Positions 15,469 through 24,736 of a DNA stretch of 64,000 nt are shown one piece after another. The position numbers and the translations under genes were made by a program. The notes below the pieces were generated by a model. It was not told the origin of the DNA, did no database searches, and saw only the letters and a list, made by a program, of their open reading frames with translations. Source of the DNA: AP-15 sp963747735 (GTDB taxonomy: Bacteria > Pseudomonadota > Alphaproteobacteria > ATCC43930 > CGMCC-115725); contig CAVVGE010000001.1 of assembly GCA_963747735.1 (NCBI GenBank), positions 620,001 through 684,000 on the forward strand, read 5' to 3'. How positions within the stretch are numbered: position 1 is the stretch's first letter; every line of letters starts with the position of its first letter.

Positions 15469-17281
15469 TCACATTCTTGAATTTGGATTTTTCCGGGTCT
15501 GTCAACGGTCCAAAATCGATATTCCTCAGATCAGAAAATTCCAAGTTGGTCTTTGGTGGGCAGATGGGTGGCTTATCATCGTGGCACTGCACTTCTGCAG
15601 GACCGAATTTGGTGCCCAACAGCTTGGCCCCTCGCAAATCCGCATCTTGCAACTGAGCGCCCCTTAAATCGGTTCCCCATAACTGTGCGCCGCGCAGATC
15701 AGAAACCTGCAGTTGCGCGAGCCGAAGGTCCGCCCCTTGCAACTGCGTTTCCCTCAGATCCGCTCCCGTTAAGATCGCTTCGCTAAGACGCGCCGCTAGA
15801 AGCGGACGGTTTTTCAAATCCGCTCCCTGTAGCTGAGCGCCCACAAGATCCGCATCCTGCAAATTCGTCTTTTTCAGCTCCACACCGCGAAGTTGAGTTG
15901 CTTCTAGATTAGCATCCTGCAAATTCGCGTTGGTTAATATCGCGTCCTCCAATCGGGCTCCAGAGAGCTGTGCACTACGCAGCTGCGCTCCACTCAAATC
16001 AGCGTTCGTTAAATCCGCATTATAAAACAAGCTTTCCTCTAAAGATACGAAGCGGAGCAGCCTATCGCGCAGAACAAGGCCCTGGATAGCTGTTAGTGCA
16101 TTCGAATTTTCCGTCAATGGATTAGGTTTATTTTTGTTCGGCACTTGGTTAGAATTATTTACTGGACCTCCCGAATTCTCCAGTGAGTTTGAGGTCCGAG
16201 GGCGGCCCCATCCACCCAATTCTTCGATCGCCCTCTCGTCTAATACGTGATCTACCAGGGTGAGATGATCTAACCGCAGATACCGACAGCCCCATCTCAA
16301 CTGCGGACACGATAAAACGTCAAGCGGATTGTACTCATAAAACGCATCTACAAGATATTGTGTCCACGTCTCTCCACGAACAACTCTCGTCTGTACATAG
16401 TGGACTTTTTGGACGTCCTTGTCCGGCCGCACGATGCCGAAATAGGCAACATTGACGCCGAAGATAACCACCGGCAGCCATAGCAGGCCGAGCGAACGCA
16501 TCGATCGAGTCAAAATCCAAACGAACGGTCCCGCCCGTGTACCAGGGGACGTTTCGGTAGATATTCCACCGGAGCAGTGCGACGCTGGCCGCAGCGGATC
16601 CGCCAAGTGCCGCAGTCGCATCCGCGTAGCTATCAGGGGTTTGGGTTTCTTCAACGAGTTGCACGAGAAAAACCAAACTAGCGCAGAGAGGTCAATGACG
16701 AGCCCAGACTGCTGGACCCACAAAATATGGTAACTTTGGTAGCGCAACGCATTGATCTGCACCAAGAGCAAAACAAGAATCGGAAAAACGGCGATGACCA
16801 TATAGACCAGCAATCGCCACATGAAGCTGTAGAGAGGCGAATCCCGGGGCGCAATCAAAGCTTGGACGAACTCGACGTTCGCAAGCAATTGGCGACAACG
16901 CTCGCGATCCGTTTCAGACGCAACCGATATCTGTATCTCGCCAAGAAACTGTCGAACGTTCGCGGCGAGCATGTGGTAACGCGCGAGCGTGTATATGTGA
17001 AGGAACACAAACACCAGGGGTGCGATAGCGAACGAAACAGCAGGAGGTAGGCTTGCCCCGATCTGTGAGATCGTCACCGCGCGGCCGCGCAACAAATCCT
17101 CGTCAGTCGCTGAAAAGGCGGTCGCGAGGAGGTAGATGCCGACTAAAGCGAAAACCAGCGCCCCCGATTGCGCTAACTTGGCTCCGTCATTGATGGCGGC
17201 AATTAGACTTGTAAGATATTTTGGCGGCTCGAACTCGCCCTCGTCGTCGGACCTAACTTCGGCCATGTCCGTCCTCGCCAA
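15452..17281 (-). CDS. Multi-pass membrane protein with C-terminal pentapeptide repeats
   Basis: 609 residues. About five hydrophobic segments fall near residues 40-60, 75-100, 155-175, 185-205 and 263-285. From about 425 to 560 the protein is an array of pentapeptide repeats of A(D/N)LxxAxL type (NADLTNADLSGAQL, then RETQLQGADLRLAQLQ and similar), which fold into a right-handed beta-helix. A short tail follows. Such repeats occur in many unrelated contexts, including DNA-mimic and effector-like proteins, so no function is assigned. An ATG 15 bases downstream is an alternative start. The lower GC content and overlapping partner gene suggest an acquired two-gene unit. Confidence 0.7.
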   Translation of the reverse strand: MARTDMAEVRSDDEGEFEPPKYLTSLIAAINDGAKLAQSGALVFALVGIYLLATAFSATDEDLLRGRAVTISQIGASLPPAVSFAIAPLVFVFLHIYTLARYHMLAANVRQFLGEIQISVASETDRERCRQLLANVEFVQALIAPRDSPLYSFMWRLLVYMVIAVFPILVLLLVQINALRYQSYHILWVQQSGLVIDLSALVWFFSCNSLKKPKPLIATRMRLRHLADPLRPASHCSGGISTETSPGTRAGPFVWILTRSMRSLGLLWLPVVIFGVNVAYFGIVRPDKDVQKVHYVQTRVVRGETWTQYLVDAFYEYNPLDVLSCPQLRWGCRYLRLDHLTLVDHVLDERAIEELGGWGRPRTSNSLENSGGPVNNSNQVPNKNKPNPLTENSNALTAIQGLVLRDRLLRFVSLEESLFYNADLTNADLSGAQLRSAQLSGARLEDAILTNANLQDANLEATQLRGVELKKTNLQDADLVGAQLQGADLKNRPLLAARLSEAILTGADLRETQLQGADLRLAQLQVSDLRGAQLWGTDLRGAQLQDADLRGAKLLGTKFGPAEVQCHDDKPPICPPKTNLEFSDLRNIDFGPLTDPEKSKFKNVIDKGI

Positions 17282-17448
17282 CTAGAAAAATGCTGCTCAC
17301 CACCTCCCTGATGGCAATTCGCGCGGTCGAAGCCTACGGCTCGACGCCACGTTTTTATAATCCGAAATCTATCACCTTTTTGGCGAGCAAGGAAGTCCTC
17401 TTACGCGGCGCCTAAGTGGCTCGCATCTTCGGAAGATAGCCGGTTGGG

Positions 17449-18270
17449 TCAGCCAGCAGCGGCGCGGCCGGTGCCGGCGATGACGGCGTTCCAATCGTCG
17501 GTTTCGCGGTCGTTGGGCGCTACCATCGCGTGCTGGACGCCGATCTCGGCATAGGCGGCGAGGCGGGCGCGCAATTCGCCCTCGTCCTTGCCGTCCCAAT
17601 GGACGCGCATCGAGATCGTAAATTCCGGCTCCGGACGGTCGCGGCGCAGGCGGGCGACGACCGACGCCGCGGCTTCGGGCGTCTGCTGGCTGCCATGCCA
17701 GCCATCGCCGGTGCGCACGGTGCGCTTGAGCGCCGCCTCGGAGCGCGCCCCGAACCAAATCGGGATCGGCCGGCACGGCTGCGGCAGCATTGTCATTTCG
17801 GCGAGCTCGGCCGGGATGTGCTTGCCGTGGAAGCTAACCGGGTCTTGCGTCCACACCGCGCGCATCAGCGCGATGCCCTCGTCGAGGCGCCGGCCGCGCT
17901 CGCGGAACGGCACGCCCAGGGCGGCGAACTCGGCTTCGAGCCAGCCGACCCCGACGCCGAGGATCAGCCGCCCTTCGGAAAAGTCCTGCAAGGTCGCCAA
18001 TTCCTTGGCGAGCGGCAACGGATGGCGCATCGGCAGCACCAGGACGCTGGTGCCGAGCCGCACGCGCTTTGTCGCGGCGGCGGCCCAGGTCAGGCTCAAC
18101 ACCGGATCGTAGAACAAGGGCGAGCGCGGAAAGCTCGCGCGCGGCACGATGATGTGCTCGCTGACCCAGACATCGCTGAGGCCAAGATCCTCCGCCCGCT
18201 GCGCCGCGTTCCGGATCTTTTCAGGTGTGGCCTGGCCGCCTGCATGCGGCAGATGAACCCCGATTTGCAT
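17449..18270 (-). CDS. LLM-class F420/flavin-dependent oxidoreductase
   Basis: 273 residues from the ATG at 18270 (MQIGVHLPHAGGQATPE); the frame is open further upstream but only this start gives the family N-terminus. Features are those of the bacterial luciferase-like superfamily in the TIGR03619 style: WVSEHIIVP near residue 35, VRLGTSVLVLPMRHP near 70, and LILGVGVGWLEAEFAALG near 105. It should be a soluble TIM-barrel enzyme using F420 or FMN. It follows the EAL-protein gene on the same strand, with a 64-base gap. Confidence 0.85.
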   Translation of the reverse strand: MQIGVHLPHAGGQATPEKIRNAAQRAEDLGLSDVWVSEHIIVPRASFPRSPLFYDPVLSLTWAAAATKRVRLGTSVLVLPMRHPLPLAKELATLQDFSEGRLILGVGVGWLEAEFAALGVPFRERGRRLDEGIALMRAVWTQDPVSFHGKHIPAELAEMTMLPQPCRPIPIWFGARSEAALKRTVRTGDGWHGSQQTPEAAASVVARLRRDRPEPEFTISMRVHWDGKDEGELRARLAAYAEIGVQHAMVAPNDRETDDWNAVIAGTGRAAAG

Positions 18271-18334
18271 TGCGGATCTTTCCCCGATCGCCGCAAGTCG
18301 CGGCCCATGGGGGGATTGTCGGCGTGATCGTGGT

Positions 18335-19183
18335 CTACGCGCAACCGTCCGGATCGCCGGGCCAGACCCGCTCGATTTCAGGGCGTCCGAAGTGAAAACC
18401 CTGCATAAAGCCGATGCCCTCGGCGCACAGGACTTCGGCTTCCTCGGCGGTCTCGACGCATTCGGCAACCGTGCTGAAGCCGAAATCGCGGGTGAGCCCG
18501 AGGAGATGGCGCAGAAACACGCGGCTTTCCCGCCGCGCCGGCAGGTTGCGGACAAAGCCGCCGTCGATCTTGATGGTGTCGACCGCCAAAACCTGAAGAT
18601 GGCGCAAGGAGGTATGGCCGGCGCCAAAATCGTCGAGAGCGACGCGGCAGCCGGCATGGCGCAGCGCGTCGACAAAGCGGGCGGTCTCGGCAAGGTTGTC
18701 GAGTGCTGCCGTCTCGGTGATTTCGATGACAAGGCGGCCGGCGAGGCCGGGGTTGCGCCGCAGCAAGGCCATCAGCGAGCGCAGCCAGGACCGGTCGCAG
18801 GCGGTCAGCGCCGAGACATTGAGCCCCAGCTTTATCCCGGGCTCGACCGCCAGCTCCTCGACCACGCGGCCCAGGGCAAAACGGTCGATCAGCCCGATCA
18901 GCCCCACCTCTTCGATCGCGGCGACGAATTCGCCGCAGGCGACGAGGCCGCGCTCGGGGTCGCGCAGGCGCAGCAGGCACTCGAAATAATCGACCTCGCC
19001 GGTTGCCGCGTGCACGACCGGCTGATAGGCGAACAGCAGACGATCCTGGCGCAGCGCCGCCTGGACCGACGCCCCGATCGAGCGGTTGCGCCACCCCCGC
19101 TCACGCGCTTCCTGGCGCCGGAGCCGTTCGGACACTGACAAAACCTCGCTCCATACCCGCATCTCCATAGCCGCATCTCCCAA
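18335..19183 (-). CDS. EAL-domain protein (putative c-di-GMP phosphodiesterase)
   Basis: 282 residues, essentially a lone EAL domain after a 35-residue charged N-terminus. The signature is ECLLRLRD (EAL variant ECL). The other catalytic positions are visible: NVSA, ITETAAL, DDFGAGHTS, TIKIDGGFV and AECVETAEE. The metal-binding acids and the lysine therefore appear present, and hydrolysis of c-di-GMP to pGpG is plausible despite the ECL variant. There is no sensory or membrane domain. c-di-GMP often controls exopolysaccharide, and a polysaccharide locus starts 2 kb away, but linkage is inference. Confidence 0.85.
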   Translation of the reverse strand: MGDAAMEMRVWSEVLSVSERLRRQEARERGWRNRSIGASVQAALRQDRLLFAYQPVVHAATGEVDYFECLLRLRDPERGLVACGEFVAAIEEVGLIGLIDRFALGRVVEELAVEPGIKLGLNVSALTACDRSWLRSLMALLRRNPGLAGRLVIEITETAALDNLAETARFVDALRHAGCRVALDDFGAGHTSLRHLQVLAVDTIKIDGGFVRNLPARRESRVFLRHLLGLTRDFGFSTVAECVETAEEAEVLCAEGIGFMQGFHFGRPEIERVWPGDPDGCA

Positions 19184-19282
19184 AACGCGGTGTCGCGGAG
19201 ATGCCTATGGGCCGCAGGCTAGGCGCCGAACCCTGAACGAAGCCTTAAACCCTGACCTTGCGGAGAGGAAACGACAGACGGG

Positions 19283-20083
19283 TCAGCCGGGGGTGTGGGA
19301 CACCAGAAACGGCAGCACCGCATTGTTGAATTCGCGCACCCGGACCTGGTTGAGCAGGTGGCCGCCGCGCGGGAAGATCTTGACCTCGGCGGCCGGGATC
19401 AGGCGCGCCAGCTCTTCCGAAAAATAGGCCGGGGTGACGATGTCGTCCTCGGCCCCGACGACCAAGGTCGGGGCCTTGATCCGTGCCAGATCGGCGGTGC
19501 GGTCGAACGCGAGCATCGCGTCGATCCGGCTGGCGACGATGTCGACCGGCGCAAACCCCGCGAGGCCCTGCGCTTCAATCTGGCGCAGCCGCTCGTTGTT
19601 GCGGGCGATCCACCAGCTCGGGTACCACAGCAACGTCGCCGATTGCAGGTAGGTGCTGGGTCCGAGCCGCTGCAAAATCTCTTTGCGCAGCCCGTAGAGC
19701 CGGCGGAAATAGGCGTCGGCTTTGGTCCAGGTGGCGGCGAGAACGACGCTGGCGATACGGCCCGGATGCTCGATTGCCAGCACCTGCGCAATGGCCCCTC
19801 CGGTCGAGTGCCCGACGATGTGGGCGCGCTTGATTGCGAGCGCATCCATCAGCTTGGCGACATCGGCCGCCATCCGCTCGACCGTATACCCGATCCGGCT
19901 CTCGTCGCTCTGGCCGATGCCGCGATGGTCGAAGGTGACGACCTCGAACCGCTTGGCGAAGGCCGCGACCTGGTCCTGCCAGAACGAGGCGAACCCCCCG
20001 AGTCCGGAGATGAACAGGACCGGAAAATCCAGGCCGTGCCGCTCGTAATAGAGCGAGCAATCGCCGATTGAGATGCGCGGCAT
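19283..20083 (-). CDS. Alpha/beta hydrolase
   Basis: 266 residues with the canonical alpha/beta hydrolase fold. The oxyanion region is LFISGLGG near residue 25, then DHRGIGQSD. The nucleophile elbow is GHSTGG near residue 92, the acid is in LVVGAEDDIVTP, and the histidine is in PRGGHLLNQ near 240. Length and order resemble enol-lactone hydrolases (PcaD) and RutD-type enzymes, but the substrate cannot be assigned. It is divergent from the XRE regulator at 20372. Confidence 0.85.
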   Translation of the reverse strand: MPRISIGDCSLYYERHGLDFPVLFISGLGGFASFWQDQVAAFAKRFEVVTFDHRGIGQSDESRIGYTVERMAADVAKLMDALAIKRAHIVGHSTGGAIAQVLAIEHPGRIASVVLAATWTKADAYFRRLYGLRKEILQRLGPSTYLQSATLLWYPSWWIARNNERLRQIEAQGLAGFAPVDIVASRIDAMLAFDRTADLARIKAPTLVVGAEDDIVTPAYFSEELARLIPAAEVKIFPRGGHLLNQVRVREFNNAVLPFLVSHTPG

Positions 20084-20371
20084 CGATCTATGGGGCCAGA
20101 GCGGAATGGGCTCGGTATCATCGCCGCTGCCCGGCTGTCAACGCGCACGGCATGCGCAAACCGCAGGTGTGGACGGCGCCGCGCGCAGCAATGGCTCGAC
20201 GCCTGCCCAAATGTTGACACACGGCACGTGCTTTTCTCGCGGACAGTCATCGGGTTAGGCAGACCCGATGCACCCAGCGTCGCCGTTCTGGCGGCCAAAT
20301 ACGTAGCACAGGACGGGTCGCCCGCCTCGCGCTGGGGGTGCGAGGGCTTCACGACAATCGAGGGGAGCGAG
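20084..20371. other. 288-base divergent intergenic region
   Basis: It lies between the hydrolase gene and the XRE regulator. A TTGACA hexamer is at 20213-20218, but no matching -10 box is seen at 16-18 bases. No RNA gene, repeat or open frame of interest was found. Confidence 0.4.
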
Positions 20372-20809
20372 ATGAAAAAAGAAATTAAAACCGTTGCCCA
20401 CACCGATGGGGGGCTGCGGCACGATCGCGAACGCGCTGCGCCGGCTCGGCGGACCGCGAGCCGCACCCCGGACATCGACCGGCATGTCGGCGCCCGGGTG
20501 CGCGAGCGCCGGATCATGCTGGGCTTGACCCAGCAGCAGCTCGCCGACCTGATCGGGGTTACCTATCAGCAGGCGCACAAATACGAGCGCGCGATCAATC
20601 GCGTCTCGGCCGGAAGGCTGTTTGAGATCGCGCAGGTGCTGAGCGTCCCGGTCAGCTATTTTTTCGATGGCCTCGACGACGAAGACACGCGCTCGATCAC
20701 CCCGCGCGAGCGCATGTGCCTCGAATTGTCGCGCAATTTCGCGCAGATCCCGAACGAGCGCCACCAGGAGGCGTTGAGCCAGCTGGCGCGGGTGCTGGCC
20801 GCCGATTGA
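20372..20809 (+). CDS. XRE-family HTH transcriptional regulator (paralogue 1)
   Basis: 145 residues from the ATG at 20372, preceded by AGGGGAG. A Cro/cI-type helix-turn-helix spans about residues 40-100 (VGARVRERRIMLGLTQQQLA followed by a KYERAINRVSAGRLFEIAQV block), and a short acidic helical tail follows. The family is common in alphaproteobacteria, where it controls cell-surface or stress genes. A second, clearly similar regulator lies at 53345-53878, so the polysaccharide locus is bracketed by the two paralogues. Confidence 0.85.
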   Translation: MKKEIKTVAHTDGGLRHDRERAAPARRTASRTPDIDRHVGARVRERRIMLGLTQQQLADLIGVTYQQAHKYERAINRVSAGRLFEIAQVLSVPVSYFFDGLDDEDTRSITPRERMCLELSRNFAQIPNERHQEALSQLARVLAAD

Positions 20810-20815
20810 GCGCCG

Positions 20816-20992
20816 TCAAATCGGCGGGCGGCGGCGGCCGATCAGGTTTGTCGCCAGCATCACCAAAAAAACCACGAGAAAAATGAAGAACAGGATCTTG
20901 GCGATCCCGGCCGCGGCCACCGCGACCCCGCCAAAGCCGAGAATGCCGGCAATGATCGCGATCACCAGGAACACCAGCGCCCAGTAAAGCAT
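20816..20992 (-). CDS. Small DUF1328 (YtjA-like) membrane protein
   Basis: 58 residues from an ATG at 20992 behind a good GGAGG site 6 bases upstream. It has two hydrophobic helices (LVFLVIAIIAGILGFGGVA and AKILFFIFLVVFLVMLAT) and a short basic tail GRRRPPI. This is the full-length pattern of the YtjA/DUF1328 family of tiny inner-membrane proteins, common in proteobacteria and of unknown function. It is convergent with the XRE gene, whose stop is 7 bases away. Confidence 0.8.
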   Translation of the reverse strand: MLYWALVFLVIAIIAGILGFGGVAVAAAGIAKILFFIFLVVFLVMLATNLIGRRRPPI

Positions 20993-21109
20993 TCTTGCCT
21001 CCGTAACCGCCCTTTTCGGCGGCGAGCCGAGCTCGTCCGATCTGGACGATCACCGTTTCTGCTGAACACGCCCTCGGGCGGAACGGTTCCGGGGAGGTTG
21101 GGCCTGCGG

Positions 21110-23051
21110 TCAGATGGCGGGGCGCAGCAACGCCCGCTCGATGGGGGCGTCGATCCACATTTGGAACCACAATTCGAGCATCAGCAACGCCCAAAGCCGG
21201 TTCTGATGATCAGCCCGGCCCGCACAATGCTCGTCGAGCAGGGTCTGCGACATAGCCCGGTTTGAAGAGGCCGCGCTGCCGGGCGCTCGACGAGGTCAAG
21301 GTGTCGTGCGCCAGCTCTTTGATCTCGTTGCGGAACCAACCGTCGATCGGGATGCCGAAGCCGCGCTTTGGCCGATCGAGGATCTGGCGCGGCAGATAGG
21401 GCGCCATCGCCGATTTGAACAATGCCTTGGTCACGCCGCGGGCGAGCTTGATATCCGCCGGGATCTCGGCCGCCCATTCGAGCAGCACATGGTCGAGCAG
21501 CGGCGCGCGCGCTTCGAGCCCGTGCGCCATGGTGGCGATATCGACCTTGGCCATCAAATCGTCGGGCAGGTAGGTATGGATATCGGCCCGATTGGCGCCG
21601 GCGACCAAACCGTCCGCTTCGGCGAAATAGGGCTCGAGGAAATCCACGGCCGAGGCCGCGGCGGCACCACGCAGCGCCTCGCCATAGCCGGCTTCTTTGT
21701 CGGCATCGTCGAAGAATGCGATCGTCGGGGCATAGCGTCGCGCCGGGTGGTCGCCCGGGGCGCGCAGCAAGCCGCGGATGCGCGGCAATTTGAAACGCCG
21801 CTGCAATCTGTTCGGCGCCGCCTGGAGCGCGAGCCCCAGACCCGCCCGGCCCCAGGCCGGCAGATGGTCGAGCCGCATCAGGTAGCGCATCGCGCGGTAG
21901 CGCGGATAGCCGAGAAAGCACTCGTCGCCGCCGTCGCCGGTCATCGCGACGGTGATCTGGCGGCGCGCCAACTCGGCGAGGCAATAGGTCGGGATCGCCG
22001 ACGGGTCGGCAAAGGGCTCGCCGTAATGCCACACGAGCCGCGGCAGGATCGAGACCGCATCGGGCTCGACGACCAGCTCCTCGTGGTCGGTGCCGTATTG
22101 CTGCGCCACGATCCGGGCAAAGCGGGTCTCGTCATATCGCTTGTCGGCAAAGCCGATCGAAAAGGTTTTGACCCGGCCTGCGCCGGCGCGCGCCATCATC
22201 GCGACGACGGCGGAGGAGTCGATGCCGCCCGACAGAAAAGCGCCGAGCGGCGCCTCCCCGACCAGCCGCACCCGGACCGCCTCTTCGAGCCGCTCCACCA
22301 GCTCGTGCCGGAGCCGGGCAACCGGCCGCTTCTCGCGCGATGCGCGCGGCGCCGGCAAGTGCCAATAGCGCACCAGCTCGGGCTCGCCGAAGGTGCCGTC
22401 GGCTCCGGCGGCAAGGACGAGGTAATGCGCCGCCGGCAGCTTGCTCACCGCGGCAAAGGCGGTGTGCGGCGCCGGCACGTATTGCAGGGTGAGGTAGCGG
22501 TCGATCGCGGCGAGGTCGGGCTCGCGCGCCAAGCCGGGCCAGGTCAACAGCGCCTTGATTTCGGAGCCGAACAAGAATGCCGACCGGGTCTGCGCCCAAT
22601 AGAGCGGCTTTTTGCCGATCCGGTCGCGCGCCAGGATCAGGCGCTGCGAGCGCCGGTCCCACAACGCCAGCGCGAACATGCCGCGCAGCCGCGAAAAAAT
22701 CCGCGGTCCCCAGGCGTGCCAGCCATTGACGATGATCTCGGTGTCGCTGCGGCTGCGAAAGACATAGCCCAGCGCCGCCAATTCCCGCCCGATTTCGGCA
22801 AAATTGTAGATTTCGCCATTATAGGTGATCCAGACCGTGCCGTCGCTGCTCGCCATCGGCTGATGGCCGGTGGGCGAGCGGTCGATGATCGACAGCCTGG
22901 CGTGCGCGAGACCGGCCCGGCCGTCGCTCCACACGCCTTCATCGTCGGGACCGCGATGGCGCAGCACCGCCACCATGCGCCACAGCCGCGCCTCGATCTC
23001 GGCCCGCGGCAGCGCAGCACCCGACAGGACAAAACCGGCGATGCCGCACAT
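21110..23051 (-). pseudogene. asnB: AsnB-type glutamine amidotransferase with a 3' frameshift
   Basis: Intact from the ATG at 23051: nucleophile Cys2 (MCGIAGF), an N-terminal glutamine amidotransferase (Ntn) domain to about residue 200, then the ATP-pyrophosphatase synthetase domain with the PPi loop LSGGIDSSAVV near 275 and GDGGDECFLGYPRYRAM near 375. As written the frame ends at 21210 with a foreign tail. Removing one C from the CCC at 21241-21243 restores a family-typical ending (LLDEHCAGRADHQNRLWALL, then MLELWFQMWIDAP) that stops at 21110, giving 646 residues. In polysaccharide loci such enzymes usually amidate uronic acids rather than make asparagine. The enzyme is probably impaired if the frameshift is real. 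Confidence 0.8.
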
Positions 23052-23097
23052 CTCAGCGGATGCACATGAATTGACGATGGGCTGGAGCAGCGCCTCT

Positions 23098-23210
23098 GCG
23101 TCCTTCGAGACGGTCGCTCCGCGGCCTCCTCAGGAAGAGGAACTTTCGTAATGCCATCAATCGCTTCTCTCATGCTGAGGAGCGCCCGCAGGGCGCGTCT
23201 CGAAGCACGC
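23098..23210. repeat. Imperfect palindromic repeat at the 3' end of a glycosyltransferase
   Basis: The arm TCCTTCGAGACGGTCGCTCC (from 23099) faces GAGGAGCGCCCGCAGGGCGC followed by GTCTCGAAGCA (to about 23207), its approximate reverse complement. The TTCGAGACGCGC...CCTCAGCATGA type of repeat is widespread in alphaproteobacterial genomes. The right arm is read as the last codons of the transferase at 23157. Confidence 0.55.
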
Positions 23211-24457
23211 ACGACCCCCCTTCGGCCCATCCGATGCCGGGCTCGGCGAGGCGCCGAGCATGTCGTGCAAGGCGGCGATCCGGTGGCGGTAGGTGTGCCG
23301 GTCGCGGACCAGCGCATAGGCGGCATCGGCGATCCGCCGCCGCTCCACGGGATCGCAAAAGCGCGCCGTCGCCTTCTCGGCATTGCCGAGATCGGGGTCG
23401 AGCGCGATATAATGCTCGTCCGCCCTCAGGATGTCGTTGTACCGGCCGCGCACCAGGATCTGGCAGGTGCCGGTGCCGGCGGCGTCGAAATGCCGCGACG
23501 AGATGCATTTCGAATAGGCGGGGCAGCGCTGCCGGCCGGCAAAAAAGCGCTCCTCGATCTCGGCAAAGCTCACCCTGCCGTCGTCGATCGCCTCGTGGCG
23601 GACCGGCGAGAACCGGGCGCCCGGCGCGCAGCCAGGATTTGACCCGATACGGCAGGCGCCGGCTCATGGCGTGGATCATGCCGTCGGCTTTGATGACCCG
23701 GCCGCCGGTGCGGGCGCGGACATAGTCGCGGATCGCCAGCGCGGTATGGTCGTCGCGCTCCAGATACCACGAGCCGGCCTCGGTGCCGATCGTGCCGCGG
23801 CAATCGTTGAGGAACGCCGCCCATCCCGGCCGGTCGAGCCGGTTCTCGGTGTCGATGTCCATCTTCAGGCCCGCCTTCGGCCCGAGCTCGGCGAACCGGT
23901 CGTGCACCCGGTTGCGCTCGTCGTCGCCGACAAAGACCGGGTAGCGGGCGCTGCGCCCGCCGATATCGATCGGCCGCGCCGCATCGGGCTTGTCGCGGCG
24001 AAAGACCGCATCGTTCAGCGCGTGCGGCAGCGCCAGCACGCGGGCGCCGGTATCGGCATAGAGCCAACTTCCCGCCTCCAGCGGCAGCTGGGTCCCGATC
24101 CAGTCGGGCGCGGTCTCGCGCAGAAAAGTCGCGCTTGTCGGCGAGCCGCGCCCAGGGGAGGTTGTACTCGTTGCCGACAAAGACCAGAAACCGGCCGCGC
24201 CGCCGTTGCAACGCGCCGGCGAGCGGCTTCAGATATTCGAGCGTATCGGCCGAGCAGGCGTGCAGCGCCACCACCAGCTCGGCCCCTTCGATCGCCCGCC
24301 GCGCCGCCCGCCGCTGGCCGCGGCTGAAGACGTTGAATGTCGTGACGTCAAACAGCGGCGAGCCCGAAAAGGCCTCCGCCCAATCGAGATAATAGGACGA
24401 CCTCGTCCTGTATTCGAGGGTCAAGAGGACGGTGCGGATGCGGCTGTCGGCGGTCAT
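23157..24457 (-). pseudogene. CgeB-like glycosyltransferase with two frameshifts
   Basis: Read from an ATG at 24457 (MTADSRIRTVLLTLEYRTRS). The first part (to VGNEYNLPWARLADKRDF) is followed after an extra T in the T4 run at 24124-24127 by the second frame (FLRETAPDWIGTQLPLEAGS). After an extra base in the GC run near 23615-23622 comes the third frame (FSPVRHEAIDDGRVSFAEIE) to the stop at 23157. The composite is collinear with the intact paralogue at 45218-46495: VGNEY, ISSRHFDAAGTGTCQILV, then HYIALDPDLGNAEKA. That fits a CgeB-like transferase (Glyco_trans_1_2). The last 16 codons lie in a palindromic repeat, so the native end was replaced or extended. Confidence 0.75.
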
Positions 24458-24736
24458 CGCGAAACGCTCATACAAGCACCTTGTCGCGGCGTCCACCGAC
24501 CTCCCTTCGCCCGCCCGGCCCGCTCGTTTTTGCTGCAATCTGCAAGGAATCAGCAGCAAACCGCTCCACCCTCGGCGCTTGAATGACCGCCTCCACGCGC
24601 AAGCGCCGCCCCTCCGCGCAAGTACCACCTAGACCGATACATATCATTCGATTGTGGAGATTTCAGCGCCAACACTTAAGGGCACCCAACAACAAGGCGT
24701 CCGACAAGGGGTGCAGCCCGAAACTGGCCGGCCGCT
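24458..24736. other. 279-base spacer between glycan pseudogene and defence insert
   Basis: No convincing open frame, RNA gene or terminator is visible. Composition changes here from the GC-rich glycan genes to the lower-GC insert. I could not find a direct repeat shared with the spacer at 28077-28471 that would mark integration ends. Confidence 0.4.

Noticed and set aside
20213..20218. TTGACA as a promoter for the XRE gene
   Set aside because: No acceptable -10 hexamer lies 16-18 bases downstream.
23282..23295. GGCGGTAG-like sequence as an ops/JUMPstart element for the RfaH-like protein
   Set aside because: It is on the strand opposite to the operon, inside a coding region and at the far end from the promoter.
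23157..24457. Three separate small genes instead of one broken transferase
   Set aside because: The three frames join at homopolymers into one protein collinear with the intact paralogue at 45218-46495.
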